Part shown: one piece after another, positions 62,794-64,000 of the stretch
Position numbering within the stretch: the first letter of the stretch is position 1
Layout of the letters: every line of letters starts with the position of its first letter
The notes under the pieces: generated by a model
Seen by the model: the letters and a program-made list of their open reading frames with translations, nothing else
What the model was told of the DNA's origin: nothing
Databases searched by the model: none
Program-made: the position numbers and the translations under genes
Assembly (NCBI RefSeq): GCF_002939885.1
Contig: NZ_MDED01000016.1
Location: 39,734 to 103,733, forward strand
DNA length: 64,000 nt
Source: Xanthomonas cucurbitae
Lineage (GTDB): Bacteria; Pseudomonadota; Gammaproteobacteria; Xanthomonadales; Xanthomonadaceae
Direction of reading: 5' to 3'

Positions 62794-63909
62794 CTACTGT
62801 GTCATTAAATACGAAGGTGCGGAGACATCGTTCCAAGTAGTATCACTGCGATTTCTACGGCGATTGTCCAACGCAGCGTCGCGATCGAGCCCACTACATG
62901 GCGCTGAGCCCGCATCGGCCGCCCCGCGCGGGCGGTAATCTTCGGGTAGGGCAGGTTGCGGGCGTTGTGACGGTTTTTTTTGATGCGCCCCACGCAAGCG
63001 CTCAGCAACCAGAAACCCGTAAGCAGCAATGCATAGCGTGGCGTGATGATGGAACCCCCGCCAACCGCGTCCTTCGTAGTGATCCAGGCCAAACTCCTGC
63101 TTCAGGTCCTGATAATCGCGTTCAATCCGCCAGCGCGCCTTGACTGTATTCACCAGATCCTTGCGAAGCGTGTTTGCCGGCAAGTTGGAGAGGAAGTAGC
63201 GCGTTGACTTGTCTTCGCTTTTGGGCCATTCGATCAACAGCCACTCTTCCTGACGCAAACGATCCCCCTGCGCGGCACGCACACGCAAGGCCGCAAAGCG
63301 TCCGGACAACGCTGCGTTGCTGCCTTCCCGCCATGACACCGTTCGGAAGGCACGCCTAGGCAAGGACTGCGCCAGTGCCTCCACCGACTGTGGCTGGCGA
63401 TCGGCCGTGCGGCGATGGCGAATCGCAGGACGGCCCTTTCCCTTCCATGGCGCGGGCGGCTCGGGCGTTTGCCCTGGCGGCCAGACCTTGACGCTCGAAA
63501 CAATCCCCACTGCATAAGTCAGTTCCAAGGCAGTCAGCGCATCACGCCAAGCCGTATTGCTGCCATAGGCTGCATCGGCCAACACGGTGCCGCGGACGAC
63601 ACCTGCAGCACACGCGGCCTGCATCTGCGCTAGCGCTATCTCTGGCTTGGTGGTGAACGCGATCTCTTCCGGAACACCTGCCTTCTCCCGCTTCGCCGCA
63701 TCGGCCGCCCAAGCCTCAGGAAGATACAGCCCAAAGGCGATCGGCACGCTCGCCGCCGGCGTCGCCAGCGAGACGCTCACCGCCACCTGGCAATTGTCCT
63801 GTTTGCCGATCTCCCCGCAGTACTGTCGGGCCACACCGACCGAATGCTTGCCCTTCTTGCGAAAACCCGTGTCGTCCACGATCCAGTACACCTCGCCCTT
63901 CAAATCCAT
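62794..63909 (-). pseudogene. IS701-family transposase, N-terminally truncated and frameshifted at the C terminus
   Basis: Frame 62794-63909 encodes the DDE core: VYWIVDDTGFRKKGKHSVGV, NCQVAVSVSLATPAASVPIAFGLYLPEAWA, VLADAAYGSNT, and RWRIERDYQDLKQEFGLDHYEGR. The usual N-terminal ~60-80 residues are missing: a TAA closes the frame just upstream of ATG 63909. Near 62970 an A8 run (minus strand) and near 62920 a GC run lie where the frame must switch to give the normal C-terminal RAQRHVVGSIATLR, which is present in the other frame to 62805. The element lies immediately upstream of recC. Terminal repeats were not identified; the window edge cuts the left end. Confidence 0.75.
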
Positions 63910-64000
63910 TCCTGATTAGCCCCATCCCTCAGCCAAGAAAGTTGCTTGCCATGCGCAAAACTCGCTCTGGGCAAGGCTTGCAGCGCATCAGCGCCGTCGC
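63910..64000. other. Window edge: remaining IS or host sequence
   Basis: On the minus strand a frame encodes DALQALPRASFAHGKQLSWL and then a stop, not matching the transposase N terminus I expect. It may be a shifted piece of the same IS or the flank of the insertion. Nothing else can be supported. Confidence 0.4.

Overview
The window looks like a chromosomal segment of a Xanthomonas (gammaproteobacteria, close to X. campestris). GC is high. The L-fuconate dehydratase has the residues described for the X. campestris enzyme (K218/K220, D248, E274, E301, H351). The cellobionate phosphorylase cluster, a manganese riboswitch upstream of mntP, a type III effector-like gene with a perfect PIP box, and dispersed Xanthomonas-type palindromic repeats all fit. 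No rRNA, tRNA or CRISPR array was recognised.

Layout. 1-7.2 kb: L-fucose catabolism. It holds the end of an aldose dehydrogenase gene, a lactonase, an SDR dehydrogenase, an FAH-type hydrolase and fuconate dehydratase. A repeat block separates these from convergent mutarotase and fucP genes. A divergent IclR regulator follows, with a perfect 12-bp-arm operator candidate between it and fucP. 7.3-8.1 kb: yybP-ykoY (Mn2+) riboswitch and mntP. 8.3-16.5 kb: an SLC5-domain hybrid histidine kinase, then a cellobionate utilisation block (GH94 phosphorylase, GPH-family transporter, divergent gluconokinase). 16.5-17.6 kb: two degenerate type II dehydroquinase-like genes and a small partner gene. 18-20 kb: a lower-GC type II restriction-modification island (R, C, divergent M, as in PvuII). 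20.1-24.9 kb: hemolysin III-like protein and an MrfA/MrfB-like helicase-exonuclease pair. 25-27.2 kb: glycerophosphodiesterase-domain type III effector candidate. 27.3-32 kb: broken ROK regulator, TonB-dependent receptor and an exported 2H phosphoesterase. 32.3-44 kb: mixed housekeeping genes (MHS permease, YdeI-like protein, cardiolipin synthase, antitoxin plus a ParE-membrane fusion, esterase, RluA-type pseudouridine synthase and others). 44.2-46.4 kb: TonB-dependent receptor with a Zur-like box. 46.7-53.1 kb: a patchy accessory zone with an interrupted Mrr-like nuclease, a trypsin-like protease, TacAT- and HigBA-type toxin-antitoxin modules, a DUF3800 remnant and small proteins. 53.2-62.7 kb: recC-recB-recD operon, with dispersed repeats translated inside recB and recD. 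62.8 kb to the end: a decaying IS701-type transposase.

How it works together. The fucose genes form a non-phosphorylative route ending in pyruvate and lactate. The GH94/GPH/GntK block converts imported cellobionate to glucose-1-phosphate and 6-phosphogluconate. Both suit a plant pathogen living on cell-wall sugars. The restriction-modification system, the toxin-antitoxin modules, the Mrr-like remnant and RecBCD make the second half rich in DNA-defence and addiction genes. No single wholly new system is proven. The best leads are the paired catalytically degraded dehydroquinase-like proteins, the ParE-membrane fusion, the repeat-decorated MrfB-like tail, and the receptor/2H-phosphoesterase pair.
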